Source: Gymnodinialimonas sp. 202GB13-11
GTDB taxonomy: Bacteria; Pseudomonadota; Alphaproteobacteria; Rhodobacterales; Rhodobacteraceae
Direction of reading: 5' to 3'
NCBI RefSeq assembly: GCF_040932485.1
Contig: NZ_JBFRBH010000001.1
Coordinates: 2,232,001 to 2,296,000, forward strand
Length of the DNA: 64,000 nt
Shown: in pieces, positions 1 through 8,894 of the stretch
Numbering within the stretch: position 1 is the first letter of the stretch
Layout of the letters: each line of letters begins with the position of its first letter
The notes under the pieces: model-generated
Seen by the model: only the letters and a program-made list of their open reading frames with translations
Database searches by the model: none
Told to the model about the DNA's origin: nothing
Made by a program: the position numbers and the translations under genes

Positions 1-751
1 CATCTGGCTGCTTATGCAGGAGGGCAGATTGCGGCGCCTCGGCCAAGGGCGGCTCGAACCAGAACCAGCGTTCAGTCGGGAAATCGGCGGTCATGCGAAC
101 GTCGGCGATCAGGAAATTGTCTTCGAACACACGGCCATCGAAGCTGAGGCCCAACATCTCGCGCGTCGGAGACCGCGCGCCATCGCAGGCAATGACGTAG
201 TCGGCGTTCAGTTGGTACGGCCCGTCAGGCGTGTCTATGTCGAGGGTGACCTTGTCACCGTCTTGCGTGAGTCCCGTCACGACATTGCGGCCGCGGATTT
301 CGATGGGCTTACCATCGTTTTCCGCGCGGCGAAGCGCGTCGATTAGGAATTTCTCGAAATAGGGTTGCTGGAGGTTGATGAAAGCTGGGTTCTTATGGCC
401 GTCCTCGGGCAGAAGATTGAAGTTGAATACCTCGCCATCGCCATGGAAGACGCGGCCCAAATTCCACACGACGCCCTTGTCGACCATGCCGGCCCCTGCC
501 CCAAGCCGATCTGCAATCTCCAGCGTGCGCTTGGCAAAACAGATCGCGCGGGAGCCCTGGCCGACGCCTTCGTGGTCATCAAGGATCAACGCGGGCGTGC
601 CCTTCTGTGCCAGATCAAGGCCAGTCGCTACGCCAACCGGGCCGCCGCCGATGATGACGACGGGGTGATGCCCGGCCCGCGCGGTGACCGGGTTGAAAGG
701 ATAGAGTTCGTGAGCAAGGGCGTAGGTGGCACCGACCATTTTCTTCTCCAT
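1..751 (-). CDS. FAD-dependent aromatic-ring hydroxylase, N-terminal part (runs off window)
   Basis: This is the N-terminal 250 residues of a flavoprotein monooxygenase of the PHBH/UbiH/MhpA class; the C-terminus lies beyond base 1. The FAD-binding Rossmann motif IIGGGPVG is at residues 33-40 and the second FAD/NADPH motif CDGARSPTRE at about 189-198. Members hydroxylate phenolic rings using NAD(P)H and O2. It is the last visible gene of the homogentisate operon, so it probably feeds or modifies an aromatic acid entering that pathway; which acid cannot be told from sequence. Two in-frame starts are possible, at 751 (chosen) and 739; the second follows a GGAGAAG stretch and may be the real one. 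The N-terminus before the Rossmann fold, about 28 residues, is a little longer than usual. Confidence 0.8.
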   Translation of the reverse strand, partial: MEKKMVGATYALAHELYPFNPVTARAGHHPVVIIGGGPVGVATGLDLAQKGTPALILDDHEGVGQGSRAICFAKRTLEIADRLGAGAGMVDKGVVWNLGRVFHGDGEVFNFNLLPEDGHKNPAFINLQQPYFEKFLIDALRRAENDGKPIEIRGRNVVTGLTQDGDKVTLDIDTPDGPYQLNADYVIACDGARSPTREMLGLSFDGRVFEDNFLIADVRMTADFPTERWFWFEPPLAEAPQSALLHKQPD

Positions 752-813
752 CTTTTGGGCGTCAGCCCCTCCTCGGCTCAGCATCCTGACGGGGCGCAAA
801 AACGCCTCGCAGC

Positions 814-1764
814 TTAGCCCTGCAACGCCTCCCACATCTCAATATCGCGCTTGTCGGTCCAGATACGCGGGTGGTCCAGACCGCGGGCCTCGTCATAAGC
901 GCGAGCGACGTTGAAGGGGAGACAGTGTTCGTAGATCGCGTAATCCGCAAATTTTGGATCGCAGGCCTCGCGCACCGCATCCCACGCATCTTTGAGCGAG
1001 CCGTTTTTTGCGGCCACGCGGGCGGCAGGGCGGTAAGTGCTATCGACGAAATCGCGCGTGGATTCGATGGCTTTGTTCACCATGTCCTGTCCTATTAGTG
1101 CATCGCCGCGGCCCGGCGCGATGGCATCCACGTCAAAGGCCTTGATGGCGTCGAGGGTGGTACCCCAATCGGCGAAGTGACCGTCTCCGCAATAACAGGC
1201 CGAGTGATATTCGACGATGTCACCGGTGAACATCACGTTGGCGTCCGGTACATGGATCACGGCATCGCCCGCCGTGTGGGCGCGGCCCAGATGCTTGATG
1301 TCGATGCGCCGGTTGCCGAGATAGACCGTCATAGCGTCGGAGAAGGTCGTGGTCGGGTAGGTCAAGCCGGGAATGCTCTCATGGCCTTCGAACAGGCGCG
1401 GGAACCGTTGGAATTCGCTGTCCCAATCCTCCTGCCCACGCTCCACAACCATGGAACGGGCCGTGTCAGACATGATGATCTGATCCGCTCCATAGGCAGA
1501 TGCGCCGAGGACACGGACGGCATGGTAGTGGGTGAGCACGAGGTGGGAGATCGGCTTGTCGGTTACCGTGCGGACGCAGTCGATGACCTTTTGCGCCAGT
1601 CGCGGGGTGGCCTGCGCCTCAACGATCATAACGCTGTCGTCGCCGATGATGACACCGGAATTGGGATCGCCCTCGGCTGTGAAAGCATAAAGCCCATCCC
1701 CGATCTCATCGAAGGTAATCTTCTTCTCGGTCATATCCCCTTGGGAGGCGAAGGCTTTTGCCAT
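814..1764 (-). CDS. Metallo-beta-lactamase-fold protein with degenerate metal site
   Basis: A 316-residue MBL-fold protein in the homogentisate operon, between fahA and the FAD hydroxylase. The canonical HxHxDH motif is present only in half: H79 and H81 are kept, but the Asp and His are Val83 and Arg84. H163 (RAHTAGD) and D182 (FTGD) are kept, while the PGHG-type distal His is Arg219 (PGRG). The first metal site (three His) therefore looks intact and the second is gone. Such a protein could bind one metal, or be a non-hydrolytic or quinone/thiol-related MBL derivative. The start at 1764 has an upstream AGGA; Met12 at 1731, preceded by AAGGGG, is an alternative. No specific function can be assigned; membership of the aromatic catabolic operon is the best clue. 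Confidence 0.85.
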   Translation of the reverse strand: MAKAFASQGDMTEKKITFDEIGDGLYAFTAEGDPNSGVIIGDDSVMIVEAQATPRLAQKVIDCVRTVTDKPISHLVLTHYHAVRVLGASAYGADQIIMSDTARSMVVERGQEDWDSEFQRFPRLFEGHESIPGLTYPTTTFSDAMTVYLGNRRIDIKHLGRAHTAGDAVIHVPDANVMFTGDIVEYHSACYCGDGHFADWGTTLDAIKAFDVDAIAPGRGDALIGQDMVNKAIESTRDFVDSTYRPAARVAAKNGSLKDAWDAVREACDPKFADYAIYEHCLPFNVARAYDEARGLDHPRIWTDKRDIEMWEALQG

Positions 1765-1842
1765 GGCATGTTGTCCTGTTTCGGTTTTTCTGGGGCCAGT
1801 GGCAGACGCCTCTGGCAGGTATAGTGTGGGAAAAAAGCTTGC

Positions 1843-3093
1843 TCAGTGTGCGAATGGGTCTTCGGCGGCTGCAAGGACTGTACCGACGCAGTGGCCGAAG
1901 CCGATGCGGTAGCCGTTGCCGTGGGCACTGCCATGCAGGGCGAGGGTGTCGCCATCCTCAATGAAGGAGCGGGGGCCGGAATCAGTTTCAATCGGTTCTT
2001 TTCCGCCCCAGGACAGTTCGAGGAGCGAGCCGCGTTGGTGCTTTTCTGGCCCTGAAATCGTGCCAGACCCCAACAAATCACCCGCACGCATCGGGCAGCC
2101 GGAGGTCGTGTGATGGGCCAGTTGTTGTGCGGCTGAATAGTAAAGCTCGTTCGCGTTGGTCTCGGCTATGGTCTCGTCATTCAAGCTGACGGACAGCGCG
2201 ATGTCGTGGTTCATCGGCGTGGTATCAGCCAGATGCGGCAGCAGCGGCTTTTCGCGCGCGGGCGTGGCGGTGCGGAAGGGGGCCAACGCCTCGGCGGTGA
2301 CGATCCATGGGCTGATGGTGGTGGCTGTTGCCTTGGCCTGGAACGGTCCAAGGGGCTGGTATTCCCAGGCCTGAATGTCGCGGGCGGACCAATCGTTCAG
2401 CAGAACGTAGCCGAAGATATGCTCACAAGCCTCATCGACCGTCAGTGGCCGGTCGGAGGGTTGTCCGACGATGGCACCCATCTCCAACTCAATATCGAAG
2501 CGCTTTGATGGGGCGAAGACGGGGGCCTCGGAATCAGGGGCTTTCAGTTGACCCCAGGGGCGGTGCACATCGGTGCCAGACACCACTACCGAAGATGCTC
2601 GCCCGTTATAACCGATGGGAATGTGCAGCCAGTTCGGCGGCAAGGCGTTTTCGGCGCCCCGGAACATAGTGCCGACGTTGGTGGCGTGGTGGCGGCCGGC
2701 GTAAAAGTCGGTGTATTCGGCCACGCGGAAGGGCATGTGCAGGGTCGCAGCTGCCATCGGAACGGAGTAGGTGGTGATGATGTCCTGTACCCCGTCCGAG
2801 GCGTCTTCGGCCAGCATCGCCGTCAGGGCAACGCGGTAGGCCGACCATGCAGCGGGACCCAATTCCATGAAATCGTTCCAATAGGGCGCATCGAGAACAT
2901 CGGCGTCCGCGTCGGCGCGCAAATGGCCCGCAGCCTCAAGCCCCGTTGCATCAATGATCCGATCGCCCAGTGCCACGCCGCAACGCATATCCCCGTCATC
3001 TACGGAAAAGACGCCATAAGGCAGGTTGTTGAGCGGGAAATCGGTGTCCGGCACATTGGCACTTTCCAGCCAGGACCGTTTTAGTTCAGACAT
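1843..3093 (-). CDS. fahA: Fumarylacetoacetase
   Basis: Last enzyme of homogentisate/tyrosine catabolism, splitting fumarylacetoacetate into fumarate and acetoacetate in the cytoplasm. The 416-residue length fits the family (about 420). The catalytic segment DFYAGRHHATNVGTMF at about 129-144 matches the eukaryotic enzyme's His-containing loop, with H136 as the likely general base. Acidic metal ligands lie in FDIELEMG and in LLNDWSARDIQAWEY. The start overlaps the maiA stop as TGATG, so the two are translationally coupled. hmgA, maiA and fahA together give a complete glutathione-type route from homogentisate; hpd, which makes homogentisate, is not in the window. Confidence 0.97.
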   Translation of the reverse strand: MSELKRSWLESANVPDTDFPLNNLPYGVFSVDDGDMRCGVALGDRIIDATGLEAAGHLRADADADVLDAPYWNDFMELGPAAWSAYRVALTAMLAEDASDGVQDIITTYSVPMAAATLHMPFRVAEYTDFYAGRHHATNVGTMFRGAENALPPNWLHIPIGYNGRASSVVVSGTDVHRPWGQLKAPDSEAPVFAPSKRFDIELEMGAIVGQPSDRPLTVDEACEHIFGYVLLNDWSARDIQAWEYQPLGPFQAKATATTISPWIVTAEALAPFRTATPAREKPLLPHLADTTPMNHDIALSVSLNDETIAETNANELYYSAAQQLAHHTTSGCPMRAGDLLGSGTISGPEKHQRGSLLELSWGGKEPIETDSGPRSFIEDGDTLALHGSAHGNGYRIGFGHCVGTVLAAAEDPFAH

Positions 3094-3731
3094 CAGCTTT
3101 TCTCCGCTTCTGGTTGCGCGTCGGGAGCCGCAGCGGCAATTTCAGGCACGGCAAGGCAGTTGGCCTCAATCCGTGCCACTTTGGGATACGGATCAAGCGA
3201 CAAACCGAAGCGGTGCGCATTTACGCATTGTACCACGATGCAAATATCCGCCAGGTCCGGCGTGTTGCCAAAGGCGTATTCGACACCGCCCGGCAGTAAT
3301 GCCTCCAGCGCCGAAAAGCCTTCGGCCATCCAATGCCGCATCCAACTGACCTTGTCGTCCGCGTTGGCTCCAAACTGGCCCTCAAGCCGTGACAGAACGC
3401 GCAAGTTGTTGACCGGGTGCACATCTGTGGCCACCGTTAACGCCGCGGCCAATTGCTTCGCGCGCAAGGCAGGATCAGACGAGACCATAGGTGGTTCAGG
3501 GAACGTTGCGTCGAGATAGTCGATGATTGCGAGGCTCTGGGTCAAAACAGTGCCGTCATTCAGTTGCAGTGCAGGTACCCCGTACCCGGGATTGACCGCG
3601 CGATAGACGTCACCGTGCTGTTCTCCTGCAACTAAATCTACGGAAACGAGCGTGTAATCCACCTTCTTGAGGTTGAGGGCGGCCCGCACCCGAAACGAGG
3701 TCGTGGAACGCCAGTAGGAATACAGGATCAT
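3093..3731 (-). CDS. maiA: Maleylacetoacetate isomerase (zeta-class GST)
   Basis: Zeta-class glutathione transferase of 212 residues that isomerises maleylacetoacetate to fumarylacetoacetate using glutathione as a cofactor. The N-terminal thioredoxin-fold domain has the zeta signature region SYWRSTTSFRVRAAL at about 5-19; the usual Ser-Ser-Cys is Ser-Thr-Thr here, so the family Cys is replaced. VPALQL and the QSLAIIDYLD glutathione-binding segment follow, then an all-helical C-terminal domain with the cap DLADICIV. It lies between the 45-residue membrane peptide (ATGA overlap) and fahA (TGATG overlap) in a tightly coupled operon. Assignment is firm from motif, size and neighbours. Confidence 0.95.
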   Translation of the reverse strand: MILYSYWRSTTSFRVRAALNLKKVDYTLVSVDLVAGEQHGDVYRAVNPGYGVPALQLNDGTVLTQSLAIIDYLDATFPEPPMVSSDPALRAKQLAAALTVATDVHPVNNLRVLSRLEGQFGANADDKVSWMRHWMAEGFSALEALLPGGVEYAFGNTPDLADICIVVQCVNAHRFGLSLDPYPKVARIEANCLAVPEIAAAAPDAQPEAEKS

Positions 3732-3865
3732 TCGTCACCCTTTTCCGGTGCCACACCCGGACCACTGCCCTGCCCCATGCTGCGCGCAATGGCCACCAAC
3801 ACAACCGGGAACGCGATGGACACGGCAACCGCAAGGCCGATCAAGATCCAGAACGTACTGCTCAT
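3728..3865 (-). CDS. 45-residue single-span membrane peptide inside the homogentisate operon
   Basis: An open frame of 46 codons reads [20 protein letters not shown] and continues with a hydrophobic stretch to about residue 28, then a polar tail ending KGDE. Its ATG overlaps the hmgA stop as ATGA (3862-3865), and its own stop overlaps the maiA start as ATGA (3728-3731). It therefore fills the hmgA-maiA gap exactly and is coupled on both sides, which is strong evidence that it is translated. The topology suggests one transmembrane helix with a short soluble tail. I recognise no family. It could be a small partner of a transporter or of HmgA, or serve mainly to pass ribosomes along. Confidence 0.75.
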   Translation of the reverse strand: MSSTFWILIGLAVAVSIAFPVVLVAIARSMGQGSGPGVAPEKGDE

Positions 3866-5217
3866 TTCTTGCCCGGCGTGCCGTCGAACTTCTTCTCAAG
3901 CGAGGTCCAGCAATCGATGTAGTCGTCCTGCAGCGGGGCCTCGTTCGCAGCGAAGGCGGTCAGGTGTTGAGGGAAGCGGGTCTCGAACATGAACGACATC
4001 GTGTTGTCGAGCTTCTCGGCCTTCAGATCAGCATTCGACGCGCCCTCGAAGGCGATCTTGTCGGGGCCATGGGGCAGCATCATGTTGTGCAGTGAGATGC
4101 CGCCGGGGATGAACCCCTTTGGCTTAGCGTCGTACTGGCCGTAGATGTTGCCCATCAGCTCGGACATGATGTTCTTGTGATACCAAGGCGGGCGGAAGGT
4201 ATCCTCTGCCACCATCCAGCGTTCTCGGAACAGCACAAAGTCGATATTGGCCACCCCCGGCTGACCGCTTGGCGCGGTTAAGACCGTGAAGATCGAAGGA
4301 TCGGGGTGATCAAACAGGATTGCGCCCACGGGGCAGTAGGTTTTCAAGTCATACTTCAAGGGCGCGTAGTTGCCGTGCCACGCCACGACATCCAGCGGGC
4401 TTTGCGCAATCTGGCTCGTGTGGAATTGGCCGCACCATTTGATGGTGATTGTAGAAGGCACTTCTCGGTCTTCATAGGCCGCGACGGGGGCCTTGAAATC
4501 ACGCGGGTTGGCCATGCAATTGGCCCCGATTGGGCCACGGCCCGGCATCTCAAACTTGGCGCCGTAGTTCTCGCAAACAAAGCCGCGGGCGGGACCGTCG
4601 AGGACCTCCACCCGGTAGACGAGACCACGGGGGAGGATGGCGATTTCCTGCGGCTCCACATCGATGATCCCCAACTCTGTGCAGAACCGCAGCCGGCCTT
4701 CTTGGGGAACGACTAGCAGTTCACTGTCGGCGGAGTAGAAGTACTCATCCACCATGCTCTGAGTGACCAGATAGACATGGGTCGCCATGCCCACTTGCGT
4801 GTTTACGTCGCCCGCGGTGGTCATCGTGCGCATGCCCGTCAGCCAAGTCAGCGGCGTGTCCTGGTGGGGCACAGGATCCCACCTATACTGCCCAAGAGAG
4901 ATCACATCCGGGTCCACGTGGGGCGCCGATTTCCAATAGGGCAGATCGATCTTCTCATAGCGGTGCGAGTGTTTCACGGATGGCCGAATGCGGTAGCACC
5001 ACGTGCGTTCCGGACGGACATCGGTGAAGGCGGTGCCGGAAAGCTGCTCACCATAGAGGCCGTAATTCACCTTCTGGGGCGAGTTCATGCCTTGCGGAAG
5101 GGCACCGGGCAGCGCCTCGGTCTCAAAATCGTTGCCGAAACCGGGCATGTAGCCCTCATGTGCGCCGGGATGGCTTGGGGCCTGAATCATCGGACGTGGC
5201 GTGGATTGTTCGGTCAT
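3862..5217 (-). CDS. hmgA: Homogentisate 1,2-dioxygenase
   Basis: Ring-cleaving non-haem Fe(II) dioxygenase converting homogentisate to maleylacetoacetate. The protein is 451 residues from the start at 5217 (MTEQSTPRP), chosen over the longer frame because AAGGGGAG precedes it at good spacing. The iron ligands are visible and spaced as in the human enzyme: H347 (PPWYHKNI), E353 (MSELMG) and H383 (MLPHGPD). The N-terminal [16 protein letters not shown] motif is typical. It is the first gene of the catabolic operon, with a divergent acyl-CoA synthetase upstream and a GTTAC inverted repeat just before it. Confidence 0.98.
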   Translation of the reverse strand: MTEQSTPRPMIQAPSHPGAHEGYMPGFGNDFETEALPGALPQGMNSPQKVNYGLYGEQLSGTAFTDVRPERTWCYRIRPSVKHSHRYEKIDLPYWKSAPHVDPDVISLGQYRWDPVPHQDTPLTWLTGMRTMTTAGDVNTQVGMATHVYLVTQSMVDEYFYSADSELLVVPQEGRLRFCTELGIIDVEPQEIAILPRGLVYRVEVLDGPARGFVCENYGAKFEMPGRGPIGANCMANPRDFKAPVAAYEDREVPSTITIKWCGQFHTSQIAQSPLDVVAWHGNYAPLKYDLKTYCPVGAILFDHPDPSIFTVLTAPSGQPGVANIDFVLFRERWMVAEDTFRPPWYHKNIMSELMGNIYGQYDAKPKGFIPGGISLHNMMLPHGPDKIAFEGASNADLKAEKLDNTMSFMFETRFPQHLTAFAANEAPLQDDYIDCWTSLEKKFDGTPGKK

Positions 5218-5530
5218 GGCGCTCCCCTTCAGGTGGCGACAGCTATCAGTTACTTTTGTAACCAACAAGACCAATTGTGGTCACTTCCGGCACTGAAATT
5301 TTGCGGAAATTATGCATTCAACCGGCCTGTAGCAGCGGCCAGCTGGCTGGTCAGATGACTAAGGCCACGCTACCAGTGACTTGTGAAAACAGTGCATATC
5401 GCCCGGGAAAAGCCACCAAGGTGTTGGACGCCAGCGTAATCGGCCTACGCTTTCACCTGCAATTGGGCGAAATACTAATGGGCAAAGGCCCAAATCCGTG
5501 CCCAAAAAACTGGAAGACGGGAGCGAAAAC
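5218..5530. promoter_or_regulatory. Divergent control region between hmgA and the acyl-CoA synthetase; inverted repeat at 5249-5262
   Basis: This 313-bp gap carries no convincing gene. A perfect inverted repeat, GTTAC-TTTT-GTAAC, lies at 5249-5262, 32 bases before the hmgA start, where a repressor of the hmg operon would sit. A weaker ACCA-ATTG-TGGT repeat follows at 5270-5281. No regulator gene is adjacent, so the binding protein is unknown. The rest of the gap up to the ribosome-binding site of the synthetase shows nothing I can name. Confidence 0.5.
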
Positions 5531-7063
5531 ATGACAACCACCCTTGCCGCACTCTGGATGGCTCAAGACCAAACCGCACCCGCCATCGGCGCGCCAGGCC
5601 AGGACTGGTTGAGCTATGGCGGGCTGCGCACCCTTGCCGATCAGACTGCATCGGCGCTGCATGATGCAGGCATCGGGCGCGGCGACAGGGTTGCGATTGT
5701 TCTACCCAACGGCCCCGAAATGGCAGCGGCATTTGTGTGCGTTGCCAACGTGGCGACGACCTGCCCACTAAACCCCGCCTACAAGGTTGATGAGTTCGCC
5801 TTCTATCTGGACGACCTCAAGGCCAAAGCGATTATCCTTGCTGAAGGCGAGGCAGGTCCAGCGTTTGAGGCTGCTAAGTCGCAAGGACTTCTGGTGCTCC
5901 GCTTGGGCACCGAAGCGGGCTCTCCGGCTGGCCAGTTCACGCTGCGCGCGGAAGGCATTGGCGGCACGTCAGATCGTAACGCTCCTGAAGCCGGTGATGT
6001 CGCGCTGATTTTGCACACTTCGGGCACCACATCCCGCCCCAAGATCGTGCCGCTATTGCAATCCAACATTGCCGCCTCTGCCGGCAACATTGGCACCTCC
6101 TTGGATCTGACGGCAAAGGATCGCTGCCTGAACGTCATGCCGCTTTTCCACATCCACGGGCTGATCGCAGCCGTGTCGGCGACGCTGGCATCTGGCGGTT
6201 CGGTCTGGTGCGCGCCGGGCTTTGACGCGCTCAAGTTCTTCGGCTGGATGCGTGAGGCGCAGCCAACTTGGTACACCGCGGTTCCTACAATGCACCAAAC
6301 CATCCTCAGCCGGGCCAGCCGCAACGCCGATACGATTACCGATGTGCCGCTGCGCTTCCTGCGATCCTCCTCCGCCTCCCTGCCCGGCCCGGTGATGGAG
6401 GCCTTGGCCGAAACGTTCAACGCCCCAGTAATCGAAGGCTATGGGATGACCGAAGCGACCCACCAAATGGCTTCCAACCCCCTCCCGCCCCGCGCGCAAA
6501 AACCCGGCGCGGTCGGCGTTGAAGCCGGGCCCCTGGTCCGAATTGCGCACGAGGCGGAGAACCACCTGATCGACGGCGTCGGTGAAATCGTCATATCGGG
6601 TCCGAACGTGACGCCCGGCTATGAGGGCAATCCTGACGCCAACGCCAAAAGCTTCTTTGAGGCGGACGGAAAACGTTGGTTCCGCACTGGCGATCAAGGC
6701 CAGTTCGACGATGAAGGCTACCTGACTCTCACGGGTCGACTGAAAGAGATCATCAACCGTGGTGGCGAAAAGGTCTCCCCCTTGGAGGTGGACGGTGTCC
6801 TCTCTGCTCATCCTGCAGTCGCGCAGGTTGTGACCTTTGCCCTGCCCCACTCGAAACTGGGCGAGGAGGTTGCCGCGGCAGCCGTGTTGAAAGAGGGCGC
6901 AGAGGCTAGCGAAGCCGACATCCGCGCGTTCGCTTCAGAACGGCTTGCGGGGTTTAAGGTACCGCGTAAGGTTGTGATCCTCGACGAAATCCCAAAAGGC
7001 GCAACAGGTAAACTGCAGCGGATCGGCTTGGCTGATAAGCTTGGCCTGACCGAGGGGGCGTAG
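5531..7063 (+). CDS. AMP-forming acyl-CoA synthetase, oxalate-CoA ligase (AAE3/Pcs60)-like
   Basis: ANL-superfamily adenylating enzyme of 510 residues; the start at 5531 (MTTTLAAL) follows GGGAGCG and is preferred over the in-frame start at 5498. The AMP-binding P-loop TSGTTSRPK is at about 163-171, followed by MPLFHIHGL, GYGMTEATHQMASNPLPP and WFRTGD; the catalytic C-terminal lysine lies in PKGATGK. The Ser in TSGTTSRPK and the TEATHQMxSNPLP block are features of the oxalyl-CoA synthetase branch (plant AAE3, yeast Pcs60). It would make an acyl-CoA, possibly oxalyl-CoA, from the free acid, ATP and CoA. It is followed after one base by the PanE-like reductase, so the two are probably co-transcribed. 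Substrate is inferred from motif resemblance only. Confidence 0.85.
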   Translation: MTTTLAALWMAQDQTAPAIGAPGQDWLSYGGLRTLADQTASALHDAGIGRGDRVAIVLPNGPEMAAAFVCVANVATTCPLNPAYKVDEFAFYLDDLKAKAIILAEGEAGPAFEAAKSQGLLVLRLGTEAGSPAGQFTLRAEGIGGTSDRNAPEAGDVALILHTSGTTSRPKIVPLLQSNIAASAGNIGTSLDLTAKDRCLNVMPLFHIHGLIAAVSATLASGGSVWCAPGFDALKFFGWMREAQPTWYTAVPTMHQTILSRASRNADTITDVPLRFLRSSSASLPGPVMEALAETFNAPVIEGYGMTEATHQMASNPLPPRAQKPGAVGVEAGPLVRIAHEAENHLIDGVGEIVISGPNVTPGYEGNPDANAKSFFEADGKRWFRTGDQGQFDDEGYLTLTGRLKEIINRGGEKVSPLEVDGVLSAHPAVAQVVTFALPHSKLGEEVAAAAVLKEGAEASEADIRAFASERLAGFKVPRKVVILDEIPKGATGKLQRIGLADKLGLTEGA

Positions 7064-7064
7064 G

Positions 7065-8042
7065 ATGAAGATTTGCATCTTCGGGGCGGGCGCCATTGGC
7101 GGCTACATGGGCGCAAAGCTGGCCGAAGCTGGGGCCGATGTCAGCCTTGTCGCACGGGGACCGCATCTTGCTGCGATGCAGGGCGATGGCCTGACCTTGA
7201 TTGAGGATGGTGTGCGCAAAACGGTCCCGGTCACCGCGTCCGACAATGCTGCTGATCTTGGTGTTCAGGACTATGTGATTGTAACACTCAAAGCCCATTC
7301 CGTTCCCCCTGTTGTTCCCAAAATGGCCCCGCTCATTGGGTCTGAGACCACAATCGTGTCGGGCGTGAACGGTGTGCCTTGGTGGTATTTCCACGGCCTC
7401 GAGGGCCCTTATGAGGGAACGCGTTTGCAAACAGTTGATCCTGGCAATGCGCAATGGGATGGCTTCGGCCCCGACCGCGTATTGGGGTGCGTGGTTTATC
7501 CCGCCGCCGAGGTGGCCGAGCCCGGCGTGATCAATCACATTGAAGGCAATCGCTTCTCTTTGGGCGAACCTGATGGCTCCAAGTCTGAACGTGCCATGCG
7601 CCTGTCCAAAGCGTTGATGGCAGCCGGCCTCAAGGCCCCGGTGCGCCCGCGTCTGCGCGATGAAATCTGGGTCAAATTATGGGGCAACCTGTCATTCAAC
7701 CCGATCTCAGCGCTCACCCACGCGACGCTTGATGTCCTCTGCACCGATCCCGGAACACGGGCCGTGGCACGCAACATGATGCTGGAGGCGCAGACCATTG
7801 CGGAGGCCTTGGGCGTGAAATTCCCCATCGACGTGGACCGCCGGATTGACGGCGGCGCGGCCGTTGGCGCCCATCGCACCTCGATGCTTCAGGACCTCGA
7901 TGCGGGCCGACCGATGGAGATTGATGCACTGCTGGGGTCTGTGCAGGAACTTGGCCGGATCACCGGGCACGCAACGCCGACAATTGATACGGTTCTGGCC
8001 CTCACGCAACTGCGCGGGCGGGTGGCGGGTCTGTATTCCTGA
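7065..8042 (+). CDS. 2-dehydropantoate 2-reductase-family (PanE/ApbA-like) oxidoreductase
   Basis: A 325-residue NADPH-dependent reductase of the ketopantoate reductase family. The N-terminal GxGxxG motif is in CIFGAGAIGGYMGAKL (about 3-18). The C-terminal helical domain carries the family active-site lysine block EIWVKLWGNLSFNPISALT and a serine/asparagine-rich substrate pocket. The true PanE makes pantoate for CoA biosynthesis. The operon position with a CoA ligase suggests a possible catabolic role on another 2-oxo acid instead, because many Rhodobacterales genomes carry several paralogues. The gene ends convergently with the IMPase gene, 30 bp away. Confidence 0.85.
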   Translation: MKICIFGAGAIGGYMGAKLAEAGADVSLVARGPHLAAMQGDGLTLIEDGVRKTVPVTASDNAADLGVQDYVIVTLKAHSVPPVVPKMAPLIGSETTIVSGVNGVPWWYFHGLEGPYEGTRLQTVDPGNAQWDGFGPDRVLGCVVYPAAEVAEPGVINHIEGNRFSLGEPDGSKSERAMRLSKALMAAGLKAPVRPRLRDEIWVKLWGNLSFNPISALTHATLDVLCTDPGTRAVARNMMLEAQTIAEALGVKFPIDVDRRIDGGAAVGAHRTSMLQDLDAGRPMEIDALLGSVQELGRITGHATPTIDTVLALTQLRGRVAGLYS

Positions 8043-8072
8043 TGGATTAAAACTGCAAAACGAGCCGCCCGA

Positions 8073-8882
8073 TCAGTATTCGGGCGCAGGCAGTCCGCCA
8101 TCGAATTCAGACGCAACGATGCGTTCCAGATCATCCCAAACGCCCGGTGAGGCCCCCATGCAAAGCCCAAGGCGCGCGTCAGCGGGGTAAGGGTGGATTA
8201 CTCCTCCCGCCTCTTCGATCATGAGCAAGCCTGCCAAGCTATCCCACGGGTTCATCGCAAACTCCACGTAACCCGCAAGGCGCCCCGCCGCGACGCACGC
8301 CAGCATGTTCGCGCCCGAACCGTTGCGGTAATACATGCTGCCTGCGTCCATAAGCTGGGCGATGATCCCGACAGTCGGACCTGGCCCGGTGCGCGACGAC
8401 GCCCCAACAGCGACAAGGCCCTGATCAATCCGCTTGGATGGATCAAGCGCTAGGCGATTGCCATCAAGCGTCACCCCCTTTCCCGCGCGCGCCGCAAAAT
8501 GCTCGCCTGGGATCGGCACGTCGATCACGCCCAAATGGGTCTTCTTGCCCTCCACAAGAGTCAGCACCACGCACCAATGCGGCAGACCCATCAGGAAGGG
8601 CACAGTCCCATCAATCGGATCAATCACCCAGGTCAGGCCCGACGCGCCATCGGTTGCCCCCCCCTCTTCGCCCAATATCGCGTCATCGGGGAAGTGTTCG
8701 GCAATCGCGGTACGTATCATATCCTCCACCGCGCGGTCGGCGATGGAGACGAGATCCAACTCATCCTCCTTCGTCTCGACCACCAGCGTGTCGCGGTTGC
8801 GGTAGTAATCCAGCGCAAGCTGGCCCGCGCGCCGCGCAAGGTCTGAGGCCAGCTCGGCGCGGGCAGTGAGGGCATCGGCCAT
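8073..8882 (-). CDS. Inositol-monophosphatase-family phosphatase
   Basis: Mg-dependent sugar-phosphate phosphatase of 269 residues. The metal-binding motifs are all visible: GEEGG at 71-75, DPIDGT at 88-93 and the C-terminal WDSLAG block. The family hydrolyses inositol-1-phosphate, histidinol phosphate, fructose bisphosphate or related compounds, and sequence alone does not separate these. It is the last gene of the operon with the Fbp/Afu-type ABC transporter, only 12 bases after the ATPase gene. If that transporter imports sugar phosphates, this enzyme would be the natural cytoplasmic phosphatase for the cargo (inference). Confidence 0.9.
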   Translation of the reverse strand: MADALTARAELASDLARRAGQLALDYYRNRDTLVVETKEDELDLVSIADRAVEDMIRTAIAEHFPDDAILGEEGGATDGASGLTWVIDPIDGTVPFLMGLPHWCVVLTLVEGKKTHLGVIDVPIPGEHFAARAGKGVTLDGNRLALDPSKRIDQGLVAVGASSRTGPGPTVGIIAQLMDAGSMYYRNGSGANMLACVAAGRLAGYVEFAMNPWDSLAGLLMIEEAGGVIHPYPADARLGLCMGASPGVWDDLERIVASEFDGGLPAPEY

Positions 8883-8894
8883 GGGTCAGCCTTT

